From positions 310,001 to 374,000 of the forward strand of contig NZ_JAFBCK010000001.1 of the NCBI RefSeq assembly GCF_016907695.1: a DNA stretch of 64,000 nucleotides, in the 5' to 3' direction. The notes below the pieces were generated by a model. The model was not told the DNA's origin. It made no database searches and saw only the letters and a program-made list of their open reading frames with translations. The position numbers and the translations under genes were made by a program. Source of the stretch: Actinokineospora baliensis (GTDB taxonomy: Bacteria > Actinomycetota > Actinomycetes > Mycobacteriales > Pseudonocardiaceae). Shown here in pieces: positions 45,831-55,027 of this stretch; position 1 is the stretch's first letter, and each line of letters begins with the position of its first letter.

Positions 45831-46535
45831 TCAGCGGACGCGGGCGCGTCCGCGGGAGTTCTTGCGCAGGCCGGGCGAGACCACCAGCCACTGCACGCCT
45901 GCCAGCAGCAGCTCCACCACGATCGCCAGCGCGGCGATGAGCAGCGCGCCCCCGGCCATCTGGGGGAACTCGCGCAGGGCGTTGCCGTCGATGACGTACC
46001 GGCCGAACCCGCCGAGGGACACCACGGCCGCGATGGTCGCGGTCGCGATGACCTGCAGGGTCGCCGAGCGCAGCGCACCGAAGATCAACGGCAGTGCGTT
46101 GGGCAGCTCGACCTTGACCAGCACGTCCCACTCGCTCATGCCCATCCCGCGCGCGGCGTCCACGACGGCCCGGTCGACGTTGCGCACGCCCGCGTACGTG
46201 CCCGCGAGCAGCACCGGAATCGCCAGCAGCACCAAGGCGATGGTCACCGCCTCGAAGGCCAGCGTCAGGCCCAGCACGAGCACCAGGAGGATCAGCACGC
46301 CGAGCTCGGGCAGCGCCCGGAAGGAGTTCACGATCCCGACGACGACCGTGCCGCCGCGGCCGGTGTGCCCGATGTAGGCGCCGAGCGGGATGGCGATCAC
46401 GGCGGCGATCAGCACCGCGACGCCGGTCAGCTGCAGGTGTTCGAGCAGCCGCTGCGGGATTCCGGCGATGCCGAGGGTGGTCTTCCAGTTGTTCGGGTCG
46501 GTCAGCCACTCGATGACCTGGTCGAAGACGTTCAC
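45831..46535 (-). CDS. osmoprotectant ABC transporter permease
   Basis: 234 residues with about six membrane helices and the inner-loop EAA motif in VVDAARGMGMSEWDVLVKVELPNALPLI (split near residue 130). OpuB/ProW type. GTG start with GTGA overlap to the upstream permease. Confidence 0.92.
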   Translation of the reverse strand: MNVFDQVIEWLTDPNNWKTTLGIAGIPQRLLEHLQLTGVAVLIAAVIAIPLGAYIGHTGRGGTVVVGIVNSFRALPELGVLILLVLVLGLTLAFEAVTIALVLLAIPVLLAGTYAGVRNVDRAVVDAARGMGMSEWDVLVKVELPNALPLIFGALRSATLQVIATATIAAVVSLGGFGRYVIDGNALREFPQMAGGALLIAALAIVVELLLAGVQWLVVSPGLRKNSRGRARVR

Positions 46536-47182
46536 CCCGCCACCGCCTTCCGGTTCCAGGGGGCCAGCGCGCGCCCGGCCAGCGCCAGCAGCCCGTCGGC
46601 GACGAGGGCGAGCAGCACGATCAGCACGACGCCGCCGACGATCTCCTGGTAGTTCGGCGGTGTGGTCTGGAAGCCCTGCAGCAGGAAGAACCCGAGGCCA
46701 CCGACGCCGATGATCTGGCCGACCGCGACCAGGCTGATGTTGGACACCGCCGCCACCCGCAGACCGGCGACCAGCACCGGTACCGCCAGCGGCAGCTCGA
46801 CGGCGAAGAACCGGCCCGCGGTGCGGTAGCCCATCGCCGAGGCGGCCTGCAGCACCGAGTCCGGGACAGCGGCCAGCGCGTCGGCGATCGAGCGGACCAG
46901 CAGCGCCACCGTGTAGATGGTCAGCGCGGCCTGCACGTTGATCGGGTCGAGCACCTTGGTGCCCAGCAGCAGCGGCATCATCACGAACAGCGCCAGCGAC
47001 GGGATCGTGTAGAGCAGCGCCGACACCGGGACCAGCACCGCCCTGGCCACCCGCCACCGGTTGGCGACCCAGCCCAGCGGCAGCGACAGCAGGAGCCCGA
47101 CCACGACCGGGACCAGCGCCAGCTGCACGTGGTCGACGGCGACCGAGAGCATCTCCGGCAGGTGGTCGATGATCCAGTTCAC
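46532..47182 (-). CDS. osmoprotectant ABC transporter permease
   Basis: 216 residues with about six membrane spans and an EAA-like loop in VLQAASAMGYRTAGRFFAVELP. It pairs with the other permease to form a heteromeric channel. GTG start overlaps the ATPase stop (GTGA). Confidence 0.92.
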   Translation of the reverse strand: MNWIIDHLPEMLSVAVDHVQLALVPVVVGLLLSLPLGWVANRWRVARAVLVPVSALLYTIPSLALFVMMPLLLGTKVLDPINVQAALTIYTVALLVRSIADALAAVPDSVLQAASAMGYRTAGRFFAVELPLAVPVLVAGLRVAAVSNISLVAVGQIIGVGGLGFFLLQGFQTTPPNYQEIVGGVVLIVLLALVADGLLALAGRALAPWNRKAVAG

Positions 47183-48285
47183 GAGGGCACCCCACCCGAG
47201 CGCCGCGCGGCGTCGAGCACCTTGAGCACCGCCTCCGCGGTGACCCCGCCGACCAGCGCGCCCTCGGAGTCGACGGCGATCCCGGTGCCGGACGGGGAGC
47301 TGAGCGCGGAGTCGAGCGCGGCGCGCAGCGAGCCTGCCGACGCGGAGTCGGCGACGTAGAGGGAACCGCCCTCGACGAGGTCGGTCGAGCGGACCTCACC
47401 TTCCACAGTGGACTTCGCGGACAGCCAGCCGAGCGGCCTTCGCTTGTCGTCCACCACAACCGTCCACCCGGCCACCGCCCGCGCGGGCTCGCCCAGCGCG
47501 AGGGTGGGCAGCTCGGCGATCTCGACGCCGTGCGCGGAAAGGAAACCCAGCGCGCGGTAACCGCGGTCGCGGCCGACGAAACCGGCCACGAAGTCGTCCA
47601 CCGGCTTGGCCAGCAGCGTCGCCGGGGTGTCGTACTGGGCGAGCGCACCGCCCACGCGCAGCACGGCCACCTTGTCGCCGAGCTTGATCGCCTCGTCGAT
47701 GTCGTGGGTGACGAACACGATCGTCTTGCCGAGCTCGGACTGCAGGCGCAGCAACTCCTCCTGCAGGTCGTCGCGCACCACCGGGTCGACGGCGCTGAAC
47801 GGCTCGTCCATCAGCAGCACCGGCGGGTCGGCGGCGAGCGCGCGGGCGACCCCCACCCGCTGCTGCTGGCCGCCGGAGAGCTGCGCGGGGTAGCGCCCGG
47901 CCAGCTCGCGCGGCAACCCGACGGTGTCGAGCAGCTCCTCGGCGCGGCGGCGGGCGGCGGACTTCTTGGTGCCCAGCAACATCGGGACGGTGGCGACGTT
48001 GTCCAGGACGGTGCGGTGCGGGAACAGGCCCGCGTTCTGGATGACGTAGCCGATGCCGCGGCGCAGGGTGGCCGGGCGCTGCGAGCGGATGTCGACGCCG
48101 TTGAGCAGGATCGTGCCGGAGGTGGCCTCGACCATCCGGTTGATCATGCGCAGCGAGGTGGTCTTGCCGCAGCCGGACGGGCCGACCAGGACGGTGATCC
48201 TGCCGTCGTCGATGGTGAGGTCGAGGTTGTCCACCGCCACCGTGCCGTCGTCGTAGCGCTTGGTCACGGATTGGAACTCGATCAC
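47179..48285 (-). CDS. osmoprotectant ABC transporter ATPase with CBS domains
   Basis: 368 residues from a GTG with GAGGGG six bases upstream; a GTG 21 bases further up is less likely. Walker A GPSGCGKTT, signature LSGGQQQR, Walker B VLLMDEPFSAVDP, switch VFVTHDIDEA. The C-terminal ~110 residues are a CBS-domain pair, which in OpuA-type importers senses ionic strength, so import probably rises with osmotic stress. First gene of the operon. Confidence 0.93.
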   Translation of the reverse strand: MIEFQSVTKRYDDGTVAVDNLDLTIDDGRITVLVGPSGCGKTTSLRMINRMVEATSGTILLNGVDIRSQRPATLRRGIGYVIQNAGLFPHRTVLDNVATVPMLLGTKKSAARRRAEELLDTVGLPRELAGRYPAQLSGGQQQRVGVARALAADPPVLLMDEPFSAVDPVVRDDLQEELLRLQSELGKTIVFVTHDIDEAIKLGDKVAVLRVGGALAQYDTPATLLAKPVDDFVAGFVGRDRGYRALGFLSAHGVEIAELPTLALGEPARAVAGWTVVVDDKRRPLGWLSAKSTVEGEVRSTDLVEGGSLYVADSASAGSLRAALDSALSSPSGTGIAVDSEGALVGGVTAEAVLKVLDAARRSGGVPS

Positions 48286-48422
48286 ACGGGACCCCTCGGT
48301 CGGCACGGCCCCTAGCCAGCCGTGGACCGGTCGACCTTAACTCGAACGGCTGACACGGGCAGGCTGTTTCACGATGTGGCTGCTGACCGGCGGCCGGGTC
48401 CCGGCGCTCTTGGCGGTTCTCC

Positions 48423-48428
48423 TACGCT
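48423..48428 (+). promoter_or_regulatory. -10 element of a probable leaderless promoter
   Basis: TACGCT ends nine bases before the GTG at 48438, and no ribosome binding site lies between. Confidence 0.4.
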
Positions 48429-48437
48429 CATCTGCTT

Positions 48438-49928
48438 GTGGCCGACTCCGCGTCCAGTTACCTCACCGCCCTGGGCGTGCACGCCCGTCCACTGCGCACC
48501 GTGCTCGACCTGCTCTGTTCGGGCTGGCACGGCCTCGACGAGCTGGTCAGGACCACCGCGGTGCCGAGGCGGACGGTGCAGGAGCTGATCTCCGCGCTCG
48601 GCGCGGACGCCGAAAACGAGGCGGGCTCATGGCGGGTGGCGCCGTCCAGGGTGGACGACTACCTGGCGTTGACCGCGCCCCGACCGGACCGCCCGGACGG
48701 GGAATTGACCGCCACGTACGAGGCGTATCTCACCGATGTGCCCACCCCCTCACGTGCCCTGGACCACGTCCAGGCCGACGCCGCGACCATGCTGCGGCGG
48801 GCCCGCTGGCTGGACCAGACCTACGACCTCGCGGGCGCCAGGCTGCTGTGCGTCGGCGACCACGACCTGACCGCGCTGGCGGTGTGCACGCTGCGCCCCG
48901 AGCTGTCGGCAACCGTGGTCGACGTCGACGAGCGGCTGCTGGAGTACGTCGACCGCACCGCGCGCGCCCGTGGTCTGGACATCCGCTGCCGCTACGCCGA
49001 CTTCCGGCTCGCCCTGCCGCCGTCAGTGGTCGGCACAGCGGACCTGGTCTTCACCGATCCGCCGTACACCCCGGAAGGCATGCGGCTGTTCCTGGCCAGG
49101 GCCATCGAGTCCCTGCGCGACCCCGAGGGCCGCGCGATCGTGGCCTACGGGTACAGCTCGCGCACGCCCGCGCTGGGGTTGAAGGTCCAGCAGGAGATCC
49201 AGCGGCTGGGGCTGGTGTTCGAGGCCGTGCTGCCCGCGTTCAACCGCTACCACGGCGCCCAAGCCGTCGGCAGCGCGAGCGATTTGTACGTGCTGCAGCA
49301 GACTTCCCGCTCCTCGCGCCTGGCCGAAGCCGCCGTCCGCGACCTGCTGTCGGGCATCTACACCCACGGCCCGCAATCCATCGAAGCGGCCGCCACCCCC
49401 GCCGAAGCCATCGCCGAACTCGTCCGCCTCACCTCCGCCACCCCCACCGCCCCGGCGTGGACGGACCCGGTGCGCGCCAACGGCCCCGTCGCCTACGACC
49501 TGACCGCCGACCCCGGCTCCTGGCTGGCCCGAGTCCTCCTGGCCGGTCCCCCCACCGTCCTGGGCGCCCTGGTCCCCAACAACCACCCGGACATCGTCGA
49601 CCAGCGCTCACAGCAGGCGTTGTCAGACCTGGTGCGCGACAAGTACACCCTGACCTACCACCGAAGCCTGGCCACCGGCCGCCACGCCGTGGTTCTAGCG
49701 TCCCCTGTGGACACATCGAGCGTCCGCACCACCCTCCTGTCGCGCGTCCACGGCAAACTGGCCAACATCTGGCGCGAAGCCCTGATCGCCGATTCCAAGG
49801 GCACCCTCACCAAACGCGAAGCCCGAGACCGCGTAACCACCCTCCTCCCCACCCCCGACGACGCCGACGAGCGCCTGATCGACCTACCCCTACACCGAAT
49901 CCGAGCCATCCTCGCCGCAGCCGACTAA
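48438..49928 (+). CDS. bis-aminopropyl spermidine synthase-like protein (BpsA family)
   Basis: 496 residues. N-terminal winged-helix-like part (about 15-70, HGLDELVRTTAVPRRTVQELI), then a Rossmann-type aminopropyltransferase core with LLCVGDHDLTALAV (about 135-150) and the family signature FTDPPYTPEGMRLFL. In archaea and thermophilic bacteria BpsA makes branched polyamines by adding two aminopropyl groups to spermidine. Here the C-terminal ~200 residues extend beyond the archaeal enzyme. The function in an actinomycete is open; it could be another transferase with a regulatory domain. Confidence 0.75.
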   Translation: MADSASSYLTALGVHARPLRTVLDLLCSGWHGLDELVRTTAVPRRTVQELISALGADAENEAGSWRVAPSRVDDYLALTAPRPDRPDGELTATYEAYLTDVPTPSRALDHVQADAATMLRRARWLDQTYDLAGARLLCVGDHDLTALAVCTLRPELSATVVDVDERLLEYVDRTARARGLDIRCRYADFRLALPPSVVGTADLVFTDPPYTPEGMRLFLARAIESLRDPEGRAIVAYGYSSRTPALGLKVQQEIQRLGLVFEAVLPAFNRYHGAQAVGSASDLYVLQQTSRSSRLAEAAVRDLLSGIYTHGPQSIEAAATPAEAIAELVRLTSATPTAPAWTDPVRANGPVAYDLTADPGSWLARVLLAGPPTVLGALVPNNHPDIVDQRSQQALSDLVRDKYTLTYHRSLATGRHAVVLASPVDTSSVRTTLLSRVHGKLANIWREALIADSKGTLTKREARDRVTTLLPTPDDADERLIDLPLHRIRAILAAAD

Positions 49929-49981
49929 GCCGCCGCTACTCCAGACGACCGCACCCCTGTATAGGGGGTATAAACGAGCCT

Positions 49982-50806
49982 GTGAGCTGGCGAGATGAGC
50001 TGAACAGCATCCGAGTCGACCCCGATCCCCTGCGGCGGGCCCGGCGCGCTGGCGAACTCGGCGACGCCTACCGGCAGCGGCAGAACGAGTTGGCCAGGCT
50101 GCGCCGGGCCGCGATCGACGAAGCTCGGGCGCTGGGGATGAGCTACACCGAGATCGCCACCGCCTTCGGGGTGAGCAAGGGCCGGATCACCCAGATCCGC
50201 ACCACCGCGCCGCCACCGGAGCGGGCGTTCTTCGGCGTGGGCCCGGTCGTCGTCGGGGTGCCCTTGCGCCACGGGGTGGACGACCGCGCGCGGAGCTACA
50301 TCGACGCGGCCGACGCGAGTGCGCAACGTGGCGTGGAGCGGCTGTTGTCCGAGTTGGCGCTCTCGGCGAAGTTCGAGGTGATCAAGGCTGATCGCGCGGA
50401 ACTGTTCGAGGGTGACGCGGTGGTCGTCTGCGGGCCCAAGTCAGCGCCGATCGGCGCGGCGTTGCTCGCGAGAGACCCCTGGCTGATCATGACCAAGGTC
50501 GATGACCGTTGGTGGATAACGGATCGGGAGTCCGGCACCAGGTACGGCTCCCAGCGCAACGACGCGACACCGACCGAGGCCGATCTCGGCTACCTGGCCC
50601 GCCACAACATCGACGGCCGAACCGTCGTCCACGTCGCGGGCATCAGCGCGTACGGATCACACGGCGTGGTCCACTACCTCACCCACAACCTCGCTGAACT
50701 CTGGGAATCCACGGGGGAAGCGGAGTTCAGCGCGATCATCCGCTGCGAGTACACAGAGGACTCCATCGTGAGCAGCGAGCTCATCGCAGACCCGACGACG
50801 TGGTGA
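49982..50806 (+). CDS. HTH protein with unknown C-terminal sensor-like domain
   Basis: 274 residues from a GTG that follows the A/T-rich TATAAA by seven bases, so probably leaderless. Residues ~25-75 form a sigma-region-4-like helix-turn-helix (MSYTEIATAFGVSKGRITQI). The rest (about 80-274) is an alpha/beta domain with VVVCGPKSAPIGAALLARDP, WWITDRESGTRYGS, VVHVAGISAYGSHGVVHYL and a final ECEYTEDSIVSSELIA-like end (here RCEYT). I recall similar proteins in Streptomyces without a known function; the Gly-rich CGPK loop suggests nucleotide or ligand binding. It is 54 bases after the BpsA-like gene. Confidence 0.7.
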   Translation: MSWRDELNSIRVDPDPLRRARRAGELGDAYRQRQNELARLRRAAIDEARALGMSYTEIATAFGVSKGRITQIRTTAPPPERAFFGVGPVVVGVPLRHGVDDRARSYIDAADASAQRGVERLLSELALSAKFEVIKADRAELFEGDAVVVCGPKSAPIGAALLARDPWLIMTKVDDRWWITDRESGTRYGSQRNDATPTEADLGYLARHNIDGRTVVHVAGISAYGSHGVVHYLTHNLAELWESTGEAEFSAIIRCEYTEDSIVSSELIADPTTW

Positions 50807-50828
50807 CGGACACCCACCACTCGTCGGC

Positions 50829-53387
50829 TCAGGTGCCGCGGGGGATGTGGACCGGGCCGAGTTTCAGGATCTCCCGGAACTCCTTGGCGGGCAACGGTTT
50901 TGACAGCAGCCAGCCCTGGTAGGCGTCCACGCCCACGCCGCGGAGCACGTGGAACTGGGTCGCGTTCTCCACGCCCTCGGCCACACAGCTGCGCCCCATC
51001 GCGCGGGCCATGTCCACCAACGCGCGCGCCACCGCGAAGTCCGAGGCGTCCGTGGCCACACCGGAGACGAAGCGGCGGTCGATCTTGATGATCTGGGCGG
51101 GGAGTTCCTTGAGCCGGGCCAGCGACGAGTAGCCGGTGCCGAAGTCGTCGACGGCGAAGCGGACGCCGCGGTCGACGAGTTCGGCCATCGCTTCCCGGCT
51201 GCGCGAGGGCAGGTCGATCAGGCTGGTCTCGACCAGTTCGAGCACCACCCGGTCCCACGCGATCCCGGTCGCCGCCACCGAGGCCGAGACCACGTCGACG
51301 AACTCGGGGTCGCCGGGGACCAGGCCCGACAGGTTGACCGCGATGCCGACGCCGCCGCCGAGGATGGCGCCGCAGAGCTGGGGCCATTCGGCGGCCTCGG
51401 TGAAGGCGGCGCGCAGGACCCAGCGGTCGAGTTCGCCGAGCAGGTCGCCCTGTTCGGCCACGGGCAGGAAGTCGCCGGGGTAGAGCAGGCCGCGCTCGGG
51501 GTGCGGCCAGCGCACCAGCGCCTCGGCCGAGAGCACCGCGCCGTCGGGGCCGACCACCGGCTGGTAGTGCAGCACCAGCTGGTCGTTCATGATCGCCTCG
51601 CGGAGCTGGCCCTCGAGCAGCATCTGGCTGTTGGCCGAGGCGATCAGCTTGTCCGAGGCGATGGACACCCGGCCGGTCCCGCGCGCCTTCGCGGCGAACA
51701 TCGCGGCGTCGGCGTAGCGCAGCAGGTCAGCGCCGCTGGTCTCCGGGCCGCTGGGGACCGCGGCCCCGATGCTGGCCGACACGCGCAACAACTGGTCACG
51801 GACCGGGACGGCGGTGCGCAGCAGGCTGGCCACCTGGTTGGCCAGCGCCTCGACCCCGCCCGCCTCCTCCACGTCGGAGCAGATGATCACGTACTCGTCG
51901 CCGGACATCCTCGCCACCGTGCAGCTCGGCGGCAGCCCGCGCTCCAACCGCCTGGCCAGCGCGGTGATCAGCTCGTCGCCGACGTCGTGGCCGAGCGAGT
52001 CGTTGACCCGCTTGAAGTTGTCCACGTCGCAGAACAGCAGCGCGATCCGCTCGTAGTCCCGGCCGCCGAGCAGCTTGCCGAGCAGTTCCTTGACCGCCGC
52101 ACGCCCCGGCAGGCCTGTCAGCTCATCGTGTGTCGCCTGGTAGCGCAGTCGCTCGGCCGCGCGGCGACGGTCCGTGACGTCGGCGAACACCACCAGCCAG
52201 AACCGCTGCCCGTCGTCGGCGACCGACACCGTGGCGTTGAGCTCGCAGTACACCGGCTTGCCGGTCGCGGTCACCAGCACCCGCTGGCCGCTGTGGAACG
52301 AGTGCGACTCCCGGCCCCGCCGCGCCTCCCGGTCGTCGGGGTGGGTCAGCTGCTCGGCGGTCATCCCGCGCAGCCGCTCCAGGTCCAGCCCCAGCAGCGA
52401 GCACAGCGCGTCGTTGGCGTCGACCAGCCGCTCGGCGTCGTCGAACAGCGCGATCCCGACCGGCGTGATCGCCACCAGGTCGGTGAACCGCTTGCTGGAG
52501 CGCTGCATCCTGGTCTCGGTGGAGCGCTGCTCGGTGACGTCCTGCGCGGTGCCGATCATGACGTTGCGGTCGTTGTCGGTGCCCGCCGCCTCGCCGCGCA
52601 CCCGGAACACCCGGCGCTTGCCGTCCGGGCGGATCACCCGGTGCTCGCACTCCACCGGCCGCCGGGTGCCTGCCAGCTCCTGCCACCGCTGGTCGACCCA
52701 GCCGCGGTCGTCCGGGTGCACCAGCCGCAGGTAGTCCCGGTAGGTGATCTTGGTGCCCGCCTCGACGCCGAAGAGCTCGTAGAGCATCGACGACCACAGG
52801 CACTCGCCGCTGACGGTGTGCCACTCCCAGGTGCCCAGCCTGGCCACCCGCTGCGCCTCGCGGAACAGCCGCCCGTCCTGGCTCAGCTGCCGCTCCAGCG
52901 CGCGGAACCGGGTGAAGTCCTGCACGGTGCCGTGCACCCGGACCACGCGCCCGCCCGGCTCGAACTCCGGGCGGGCGCGGACCAGGTACGACCGCTTCCC
53001 CGTGTCGTCGCGGACCTCCAGCTCCAGCGGCTGCGACGAGCGCCTGGCCCGCAGCGCCGCCTGGAAGTCGTTGAGCACGGGCAGGTCTTCGGGGTGCACC
53101 AGCGCGAGCAGGTCGGTCAGCGTCGCGCGGGCGGGCAGCCCGCACAGCCCGCGCAGGCCGTCGGACAGGTAGGCCTCGCCGGTGCTCACGTCCAGCGTCC
53201 AACTGCCCATCCGGGCTATCCGCTGGGCCTCCAGCAGCAGGGCGCGTTCGGCCGCCGGGTCGTCGGCGAACCCCACGACGTCCGGTCGGGCCAGGTCGGG
53301 TGCGAGCACCCGACCCGCGTCGCTGTCGAACCCGCCGGGTGGCAGCGCGATCCCGGGGAGTCCGGCGCGCACGACATGCTCGGCCAC
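50829..53387 (-). CDS. PAS-PAS-PAS-GGDEF-EAL cyclic-di-GMP protein
   Basis: 852 residues from the GTG at 53387, with GGAGGG upstream. Three PAS domains (about 45-160, 180-290, 310-415), a GGDEF domain with the active loop changed to SGDEY (about 510-515), and a C-terminal EAL domain with all key motifs: EALVRW, NLS, ELVET, DDFGTGYSSL, KIDRRF and AEGVE. The phosphodiesterase half should be active; the cyclase loop keeps the SGDEx pattern, so cyclase activity is uncertain. No membrane segments, so it senses an internal signal. The stop is 22 bases from the converging HTH gene. Confidence 0.93.
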   Translation of the reverse strand: MAEHVVRAGLPGIALPPGGFDSDAGRVLAPDLARPDVVGFADDPAAERALLLEAQRIARMGSWTLDVSTGEAYLSDGLRGLCGLPARATLTDLLALVHPEDLPVLNDFQAALRARRSSQPLELEVRDDTGKRSYLVRARPEFEPGGRVVRVHGTVQDFTRFRALERQLSQDGRLFREAQRVARLGTWEWHTVSGECLWSSMLYELFGVEAGTKITYRDYLRLVHPDDRGWVDQRWQELAGTRRPVECEHRVIRPDGKRRVFRVRGEAAGTDNDRNVMIGTAQDVTEQRSTETRMQRSSKRFTDLVAITPVGIALFDDAERLVDANDALCSLLGLDLERLRGMTAEQLTHPDDREARRGRESHSFHSGQRVLVTATGKPVYCELNATVSVADDGQRFWLVVFADVTDRRRAAERLRYQATHDELTGLPGRAAVKELLGKLLGGRDYERIALLFCDVDNFKRVNDSLGHDVGDELITALARRLERGLPPSCTVARMSGDEYVIICSDVEEAGGVEALANQVASLLRTAVPVRDQLLRVSASIGAAVPSGPETSGADLLRYADAAMFAAKARGTGRVSIASDKLIASANSQMLLEGQLREAIMNDQLVLHYQPVVGPDGAVLSAEALVRWPHPERGLLYPGDFLPVAEQGDLLGELDRWVLRAAFTEAAEWPQLCGAILGGGVGIAVNLSGLVPGDPEFVDVVSASVAATGIAWDRVVLELVETSLIDLPSRSREAMAELVDRGVRFAVDDFGTGYSSLARLKELPAQIIKIDRRFVSGVATDASDFAVARALVDMARAMGRSCVAEGVENATQFHVLRGVGVDAYQGWLLSKPLPAKEFREILKLGPVHIPRGT

Positions 53388-53448
53388 GGCGCGTTCCCTC
53401 CACCCTCGAGTAGGCGGGTGGGGCACCTGCCGAGCATCCCGCCGGCTC

Positions 53449-54630
53449 TCAGGCTACCCCGTCCACCCGCGCCGCCCGTGCCACAGCCGCCGCGACCTCG
53501 GGGGCGACCCTCGGGTCCAGCGCGCTCGGCACGATCTTGTCCGGCGCGAGGTCGTCCGCGGCGACCGCGGCGATGGCGTCGGCCGCGGCCAGCTTCATCG
53601 CCTCGGTGATCCGCCTGGCACCCGCGTCCAGCGCGCCGCGGAAGATCCCGGGGAAGGCCAGCACGTTGTTGATCTGGTTAGGGAAGTCGCTGCGACCGGT
53701 CGCGACGATGGCGGCGTGCCGGGCGGCGACCTCAGGGTGGATCTCCGGGTCCGGGTTCGACAGCGCGAACACGATCGAGTCGTCGGCCATGGTCGCGACC
53801 AGTTCCTCGGGCAGGGTGCCCGCGGAGAGCCCGACGAACACATCCGCCCCGCGCAGCGCCTCGACGGGACCGCCGCGCAGCCCGGAGGCGTTGGTGACCT
53901 CGGCCAACTCGGCCTTGACCGGGTTCAGGTGCTCGCGGCCGGAGTGGATGATCCCGCGCGAGTCCAGCAGCGTGACTTCACCCGCCCCCGCGGCGATGAG
54001 GATCTTCGCGCAGGCCACGCCAGCCGCGCCCGCACCGGCGATGACCACGCGCTGGTCGGCGATGTCCTTGGCCAGCACGGTGTTGGCCCCGCGCAGCGCC
54101 GCGAGCAGCACGATCGCGGTGCCGTGCTGGTCGTCGTGCATGACCGGGCAGTCCAGCGCCTCGATCAACCGCTGCTCCAACTCGAAGCAGCGCGGCGCCG
54201 AGACGTCCTCCAGGTTGACCGCGCCGAAGGAGGGCCGCAGCCGCACCAGGGTCTCGACGATCTCGTCCACATCGGTCGTGTCCAGCACCAGCGGGATCGA
54301 GTCGAGCCCGCCGAAGGTCTTGAACAGCGCCGCCTTGCCCTCCATGACCGGCAGCGACGCGGCCGCGCCGATGTCGCCGAGGCCCAGCACCGCCGTGCCG
54401 TCGGAGACCACCACGACCAGGCGCGACGCCCAGGTGTAGCGGTCGGCCATGGCCCTGTCCTCGGCGATCGCGCGGCTCACCTTGGCCACCCCGGGGGTGT
54501 AGGCGATCGACAGCGAACGCGGGTCGGCCAGCGGCTTGGTCACCGCGACGCCGAGCTTGCCGCCCTCGTGCGCGGCGAAGATCTCCTCGTCGGTGACGGG
54601 GGTGCCGGTCCTCTCGTTCAACGCGGTCAT
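53449..54630 (-). CDS. NAD(P)-dependent malic enzyme
   Basis: 393 residues, the short bacterial type. It decarboxylates malate to pyruvate. Seen: SIAYTPGVAKVSRAI with the catalytic tyrosine, AVLGLGDIGAAASLPVMEGK with the catalytic lysine, VMHDDQHGTA metal site, and the Rossmann loop VVIAGAGAAGVACA. The start ATG has AGGAGG five bases upstream. It is followed by the cyclic-di-GMP protein 61 bases on, on the same strand. Confidence 0.95.
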   Translation of the reverse strand: MTALNERTGTPVTDEEIFAAHEGGKLGVAVTKPLADPRSLSIAYTPGVAKVSRAIAEDRAMADRYTWASRLVVVVSDGTAVLGLGDIGAAASLPVMEGKAALFKTFGGLDSIPLVLDTTDVDEIVETLVRLRPSFGAVNLEDVSAPRCFELEQRLIEALDCPVMHDDQHGTAIVLLAALRGANTVLAKDIADQRVVIAGAGAAGVACAKILIAAGAGEVTLLDSRGIIHSGREHLNPVKAELAEVTNASGLRGGPVEALRGADVFVGLSAGTLPEELVATMADDSIVFALSNPDPEIHPEVAARHAAIVATGRSDFPNQINNVLAFPGIFRGALDAGARRITEAMKLAAADAIAAVAADDLAPDKIVPSALDPRVAPEVAAAVARAARVDGVA

Positions 54631-55027
54631 GCGTCCTCCTGGATCTCGCTGCGAGTGCTCGACGCAGGGCTGGCGCGGAGCGGATGGGTGTCGCGGACGC
54701 GCGCCAACGGCACACCTGGTGCGCGTGGGGGGTCCGCGGGACGTGTGCGGAGTCGGTGGTTCGGCTGCCTGTGTGCGGCCCGGGGCCGGTACCCCGGGGT
54801 GTGGGGACGGCGGCCGCGAGGCGCTGCGGTGGCCACAGTCTGCCAGCACCCGGACACCGGTGTCTGCGGTGGGGATCACATCGTGGGCGGCATTTTCCGC
54901 AGGTCAGGGCCGGTTTCCCAAGACGTCCGTCCGGTTTTCTAGGTGCGTGCTAGCGCTGACTAACGTTTTCGCTGCGTGACCAGCGCCTGCTGCGGGGTGG
55001 GCGCGGCGGCCGCCTTAGGCTTCAGCC
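54631..55027. other. intergenic region between malic enzyme and epimerase genes
   Basis: About 400 bases with divergent genes on both sides and no coding support. The rmlC side ends in TAGGCT (55016-55021), six bases before the ATG at 55028, a likely leaderless -10 element. The malic-enzyme promoter must lie in the first ~200 bases but I cannot identify it. Confidence 0.4.
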
